A stretch of 8,569 bases of DNA from Deltaproteobacteria bacterium (lineage in GTDB: Bacteria > Desulfobacterota > Syntrophia > Syntrophales > Smithellaceae), in contig SBEK01000170.1 of the NCBI GenBank assembly GCA_009668925.1, positions 1-8,569 of the forward strand, given 5' to 3'. The notes beneath the pieces were generated by a model. That model saw only the letters and a program-made list of their open reading frames with translations, was not told the origin of the DNA and ran no database searches. Position 1 is the first letter of the stretch, and the number at the start of each line of letters is the position of its first letter. Below are positions 5,135 to 8,569 of the stretch, one piece after another. The position numbers and the translations under genes are program-made.

Positions 5135-6406
5135 ATGAGTAACAGCAGCACAAAGGAAAGCAAGGGGCCGGTACTCGGCATTAACAGTCTGGGACGAATC
5201 GGCAAGCTGACGTTATGGCATCATGTCGGCAGAAAGTATTTCAAGGAAATCATCGTCAATCAGGGCCGCGATGTGGGAACGGGGATGGAAACCATCGCCC
5301 GGCTGATTGAAACGGACGCCACTTACGGTTTGCTCCACCGGTTTCTTTACGGCTATAAAGCAAAACCTTGCGTACAGATTACGGACGAAAAGAACGGCAA
5401 ACTGCTCATCGACGGCGTGCCGGTGACCATTCTGCGCGAGGAGCGCAACCCGCTCAATATTCCCTGGCGTCAGTACGGTGCGGACATCGTTGTGGACTGC
5501 AGCGGAAACTTTAAAGATCCGACCGTTCCCGTCGACGACAAGAAAGGGTCGATCCGGGGCCATTTGAACGGGGGCGCCAAGGTGGTAATCCATTCCGCGC
5601 CGTTCAAGATCAAAAACAAGGCCCTGTCCGTGCCGGACGACACCACCACGCTGATTTACGGCATCAACCACACGGCTTTCGACCGCAAGAAGCATCTGCT
5701 CGTTTCCGCCGCGTCCTGCACAACAACGGGGCTTGCCCACATGGTGAAGCCGCTTCTGGATAATGAGGAAACCAGCACGATTTTGACCGCGTCCATGTCC
5801 ACGATCCACGCCGTCACCAATACGCAGAGCGTTCTGGATAAACTGCCCAAGGCGGGAGAAAAGGACATCCGCAAGACGCGCAGCATTCTGAACAATATTA
5901 TTCTGACGTCGACGGGCGCGGCGAAGGCCCTGGCCGAGGTGATTCCGGAAGTCAAAAACATCGGGTTCATGGGCGATTCCATCCGGGTGCCAACCAATAC
6001 CCTTTCGCTCATCATCCTGAACGCGACGTTTCAGGCGCGGCCCAACGGCAAAGGCGACGCCGCAAATATCGACACGAAGAAGCTCAATGATATTTACGAG
6101 AAGATCGCCCAGAACAATCCCCTGGTCCGCTTTACGATGCAGCAGAATGTCTCGACCGACCTGATCGGCGAAGACGCGGCGGTGATTATTGAAGGTCAGT
6201 TCAATCACACGAGAACCGCTTTCATTCCGGTTGATCTGTCGCACATTCCGAATCTGCCGGCGGGCGTTCTCCAGACCCTCGGTGGAAAAATGCTGCAGGT
6301 CCCGGTGGTCCATGCCAAGATCTTCGGCTGGTATGACAACGAGTTCGGCAGCTACACGAACCGCATGGGTGATTTGACCGTTTATATCCACAAGAATATT
6401 CAATAA
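5135..6406 (+). CDS. gap: Glyceraldehyde-3-phosphate dehydrogenase, long variant
   Basis: This enzyme oxidises glyceraldehyde-3-phosphate to 1,3-bisphosphoglycerate with NAD(P)+ and phosphate, or runs in reverse in gluconeogenesis. The N-terminal dinucleotide motif is NSLGRIGKL (17-25). The catalytic loop SAASCTTTGLAH carries Cys195, and the partner His225 lies in MSTIHAVTNTQ. Downstream are ILTSTGAAKAL (256-266), the substrate-binding segment IRVPTNTLSL (283-292) and WYDNEFGSYTNRMGDL (399-414). At 423 residues it exceeds the usual 330-340. The extra length lies in an N-terminal extension and insertions around 70-110, 130-145 and 300-325. Some near-invariant positions differ: SCTTN is SCTTT and NEWGYSN is NEFGSYTN. 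The active site is intact, so function is likely retained. It has its own strong ribosome binding site and terminator. Cofactor preference cannot be told. Confidence 0.93.
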   Translation: MSNSSTKESKGPVLGINSLGRIGKLTLWHHVGRKYFKEIIVNQGRDVGTGMETIARLIETDATYGLLHRFLYGYKAKPCVQITDEKNGKLLIDGVPVTILREERNPLNIPWRQYGADIVVDCSGNFKDPTVPVDDKKGSIRGHLNGGAKVVIHSAPFKIKNKALSVPDDTTTLIYGINHTAFDRKKHLLVSAASCTTTGLAHMVKPLLDNEETSTILTASMSTIHAVTNTQSVLDKLPKAGEKDIRKTRSILNNIILTSTGAAKALAEVIPEVKNIGFMGDSIRVPTNTLSLIILNATFQARPNGKGDAANIDTKKLNDIYEKIAQNNPLVRFTMQQNVSTDLIGEDAAVIIEGQFNHTRTAFIPVDLSHIPNLPAGVLQTLGGKMLQVPVVHAKIFGWYDNEFGSYTNRMGDLTVYIHKNIQ

Positions 6407-6427
6407 GCGATACTGAGCGAGTGAATG

Positions 6428-6462
6428 AGACCCCCGCTTCTCTTTCGGGAGGCGGGGGTTTT
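6428..6462 (+). terminator. Intrinsic terminator of the GAPDH gene
   Basis: CCCCCGCTTCTC (6431-6442) and GGGAGGCGGGGG (6447-6458) form a 12-pair stem with two G-T wobbles and the tetraloop TTTC. An outer A-T pair and TTTT (6459-6462) follow. It starts about 22 bases after the GAPDH stop and is the clearest terminator in the window. Confidence 0.9.
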
Positions 6463-6495
6463 CACAAGGGCCGGCGGGGGCTCTATCCCTTGGTC

Positions 6496-6524
6496 TTGGC
6501 AATTTAGGAAAAGTGGTGTAGAAC
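6496..6524 (+). promoter_or_regulatory. Putative promoter of the PAS-GGDEF gene
   Basis: TTGGCA (6496-6501, 5 of 6 matches) and TAGAAC (6519-6524, 4 of 6) are separated by 17 bases, just after the GAPDH terminator. The predicted start is near 6531. A stem with 7-base arms (6523-6529 with 6549-6555) overlaps the start region and sits just before the Shine-Dalgarno-like AGGAAAGG (6563-6570). Confidence 0.45.
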
Positions 6525-6580
6525 GCCGGCATATAAAAAACTTTTGCACCGGCGTGAACATCAGGAAAGGCGTTTTTGCT

Positions 6581-7564
6581 GTGGCTGTCAAATCGGAACA
6601 CATAAACATCGGCCCGCCGGAGCTCGCGAACCAGTTCAACAGGATGGTCGATGAAAACAAGCGGCTGCAGATCCAATTTTCCGCCGCCGCCAAACAGGTT
6701 CATGAACTCAACGAGTTTATCCAGATCATGCTGAACCTCTCTCCCTTCGGCATCTGCATCATCCAGAAATACAGATTGATTTATAGCAATAAGGCCTTTA
6801 CGGAAACTTTCGGATTTACGTCCAAGCAGCTGCGGGACATGTCGGCGCTGGATATCGTTTACGCGGAAGATCGGGAGCATGTCCGGAAGAGCGTCGATGC
6901 CATGCTCAACGGCGAGACCCAATCGTTCTTCATGTTCCGCGTAATGACCCCTCAGGATAAGATCAAATGGATCATGGGTTCCGTCGCCCTCATTCACATG
7001 AATGAAAAACGGGCCGTCCTGGGCAATTTTGTTGATCTGACCGAAGGGCGGGTCATACAGCTCGCGTATAACGATCCGCTGACGGGGCTGGCCAACCGGA
7101 TGCTGATGATGGACCGTCTGGAACAGGCCATCGTCACGGCCAAAAGAAGAAGTGGCCAGCTGGCTCTGCTGTTCCTCGATCTGGACGAATTCAAGGAAGT
7201 CAATGACGCCCACGGCCATCTGGTCGGAGACGCTCTGCTCGTGGAGATCGCCAACGGACTTAAGGGCGTTATCCGGCGTGAAAATGACACCATCGCCCGG
7301 ATCGGCGGCGACGAGTTTCTCATTCTGCTCACGGATATCGCGCAGAAGGAGCACATCGAAGCTATCGTGGGCCATCTTTTTGAAAGATTTCAGGAACCCT
7401 TATTGTTGGGCAATCCGCCGCTTCGGATCAAGGTCAACTTCAGCATCGGCATCGCGCTGTTTCCGCAAAACGGTGAAGACTCGGACACGCTGATCCGCAG
7501 CGCCGATATGGCGATGTACAGAATCAAAAAAGCCAAGGGAAAAAATCATTTCTGTTTTTTCTGA
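6581..7564 (+). CDS. PAS-GGDEF diguanylate cyclase
   Basis: This protein should make cyclic di-GMP from two GTP. From the GTG at 6581 it has 327 residues: a coiled-coil-prone stretch (about 15-45), a PAS sensor domain (about 46-155, starting LNLSPFGICIIQKYRLIYSNKAF) and a GGDEF domain (about 161-324). The GGDEF domain begins DPLTGLANR, has LDLDEFKEVND for Mg/GTP binding and an intact GGDEF active site (242-246). An RxxD inhibitory I-site (REND, 233-236) sits exactly five residues before it, so product inhibition is expected. No membrane segment is seen, so it is cytosolic. I chose GTG 6581 because AGGAAAGG lies 10 bases upstream and the frame's first ATG (6425) lies within the GAPDH terminator; GTG 6554 is an alternative. 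The PAS ligand is unknown. Confidence 0.88.
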   Translation: MAVKSEHINIGPPELANQFNRMVDENKRLQIQFSAAAKQVHELNEFIQIMLNLSPFGICIIQKYRLIYSNKAFTETFGFTSKQLRDMSALDIVYAEDREHVRKSVDAMLNGETQSFFMFRVMTPQDKIKWIMGSVALIHMNEKRAVLGNFVDLTEGRVIQLAYNDPLTGLANRMLMMDRLEQAIVTAKRRSGQLALLFLDLDEFKEVNDAHGHLVGDALLVEIANGLKGVIRRENDTIARIGGDEFLILLTDIAQKEHIEAIVGHLFERFQEPLLLGNPPLRIKVNFSIGIALFPQNGEDSDTLIRSADMAMYRIKKAKGKNHFCFF

Positions 7565-7765
7565 GGAAATCTTTTTACCATTCACGCCCATGCCAGATCA
7601 TCCTGAATTCAGAACGCCCTTCCTTGAGAAGGTTCAAAGACGCGGTTTGCCGCTTTGCCCTGATAGATGTTTCGGGGCGGACCGGTTGCGGGGGGAAACG
7701 CTTGCCGCCTTCATTTGCAAAGGATCGGCGGCAATCCGGGGCGAGACCAAGCCTGCCCCGCCGTT
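7565..7765. other. Convergent intergenic region with two hairpins
   Basis: No gene is visible in these 201 bases. TTGCCGCC (7702-7709) pairs with GGCGGCAA (7727-7734) across a 17-base loop. CGGGGC (7737-7742) pairs with GCCCCG (7755-7760) and is followed by CCGTTTTAT on the + strand, a weak terminator candidate for the cyclase gene. Confidence 0.35.
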
Positions 7766-8569
7766 TTATATGGTCTCCAGTTTCTTATCGAGCACGCGCT
7801 TGAATGCTTCGACGACTTGAGGATCAAACTGCTTGCCGGTATTGATCATAATTTGTTCGCGAGCCTGCCAGGGCGGCATGCCCTTGCGGTACGGACGATC
7901 CGTTGTCATGGCATCGAAGGCGTCGGCGACGGCCAGGATCCGCGCTCCCAAAGGTATCTTTCTTTCCTTTAGGGCATCATTATCCAAGTTTTCGTTGTTG
8001 GAGAAGTACTCATGGTGGGCCATGACGATGGGGACAACCTCCTTGAGAACCGACCCCACAGAGGAAAGAATCATGGCTCCCTTCTCGGCATGTTTGTCGA
8101 TCTCATCCTTCTCTTCAGTTGTGAGGTCAGCTGCCTTGCGTAGAATTTCTCCGCTCACCTCCACCTTTCCAATGTCATGGAGCAATCCCGCCACCCGGAT
8201 GTTCTCGACGTCGGTACGATACAGCTCCATGGCAATAGCAATGTCCATGGCCAGTTCTGAGACGCGGACAGAATGCCCCTTTGTGTCGCGGTCCGTCGAC
8301 TCGAGATATTTAGACAGTATCTCCAGGATTCCGACGTAGGCATTTTGCAGGTCATGCAGCTGGCGTCTGTTCATCTCATAGAGACTGCCGACCGTGATGC
8401 TCGCCAGGATGAGAAAACCTGTCCAGGAGCAAAGCCTGCAGATATCCTGTAACAACGTATTGGGGGTGAAAAATCTGGAGGGATAAACGGTGGCAAAGGC
8501 AATGATCAGCAGAACGGACAGGATCGCGATGAGAAGCCCCGAACGGCGCCCCAGCAAATAGGCCCCCAT
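7766..8569 (-). CDS. Membrane-anchored HD-GYP-like protein, partial at the window edge
   Basis: The 267 visible residues carry two membrane segments (about 12-29 and 48-66), a linker helix (about 67-95) and an HD phosphohydrolase domain of the HD-GYP type (about 78-262). Metal-site residues are present: H99 in KGHS, the HD pair in LLHDIGK (131-132), H160, HHE (185-187) and D216 in ILAVADAFDAMTTDRPYRKG. The loop after HHE, which normally reads like DGxGYP, is here YFSNNENLDNDALKERKIP and lacks GYP. HD-GYP proteins hydrolyse c-di-GMP to GMP or pGpG, but loss of GYP makes substrate and GGDEF-partner binding uncertain. The frame is open to the last base and ends on an ATG there. The start LLGRRSGLLIAILSVLL resembles the middle of a multi-membrane sensor region, so the true N-terminus probably lies beyond the window. 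It converges on the diguanylate cyclase gene. Confidence 0.85.
   Translation of the reverse strand: MGAYLLGRRSGLLIAILSVLLIIAFATVYPSRFFTPNTLLQDICRLCSWTGFLILASITVGSLYEMNRRQLHDLQNAYVGILEILSKYLESTDRDTKGHSVRVSELAMDIAIAMELYRTDVENIRVAGLLHDIGKVEVSGEILRKAADLTTEEKDEIDKHAEKGAMILSSVGSVLKEVVPIVMAHHEYFSNNENLDNDALKERKIPLGARILAVADAFDAMTTDRPYRKGMPPWQAREQIMINTGKQFDPQVVEAFKRVLDKKLETI

Noticed and set aside
6425..6580. ATG start extending the cyclase by 52 codons
   Set aside because: The extra codons cross the GAPDH terminator and the putative promoter and read as Arg/Gly-rich non-domain sequence. GTG 6581 has a Shine-Dalgarno-like AGGAAAGG.
5213..7375. A 720-codon open frame on the - strand
   Set aside because: It runs antisense through the GAPDH gene, its terminator and the cyclase gene, all well supported on the + strand. 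The translation has no recognisable domain. It is a GC-driven shadow frame.

Overview
The window looks like a chromosomal segment of an anaerobic bacterium, most likely a Desulfobacterota (deltaproteobacterial) lineage such as the Syntrophales. That placement is an inference from protein character: HgcA/HgcB, a C_GCAxxG_C_C redox protein, a long GAPDH variant and several c-di-GMP proteins. No rRNA, tRNA, mobile element or CRISPR array was seen.

The centre holds the mercury-methylation pair. hgcA (3212-4381, + strand) encodes the membrane corrinoid protein, with the cap-helix motif NVWCAAGK and the conserved block NFTGASTYTSLSG. hgcB (4487-4813) encodes the partner 2[4Fe-4S] ferredoxin, with CMECGACSRNCP, a conserved downstream Cys and a Cys-rich tail. 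Directly upstream, and overlapping hgcA by 26 bases, is a cysteine-rich MarR-family regulator (2734-3237). Its sigma70-like promoter has a perfect GTTGTA-N3-TACAAC palindrome across the -10 element, and its ATG sits almost at the predicted transcription start. MarR, HgcA and HgcB therefore look like one autoregulated transcription unit. A long imperfect hairpin lies in the hgcA-hgcB gap.

Left of this, on the - strand, a divergent two-gene operon encodes a C_GCAxxG_C_C protein (2099-2551) and an exported TraB/GumN-family protein (1185-2063). Further left is a Crp/Fnr-type regulator (257-868) with its own promoter. Positions 1-256 hold no recognisable gene.

Right of hgcB, after a 321-base gap, comes a 423-residue glyceraldehyde-3-phosphate dehydrogenase (5135-6406) with a strong ribosome binding site and a textbook intrinsic terminator. 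A PAS-GGDEF diguanylate cyclase follows (about 6581-7564), with intact active site and I-site. It converges on a membrane-anchored HD-domain protein (7766-8569, - strand, cut by the window edge) that keeps the HD metal-site residues but has lost the GYP loop. The last two genes form a possible make-and-break or make-and-sense c-di-GMP pair.
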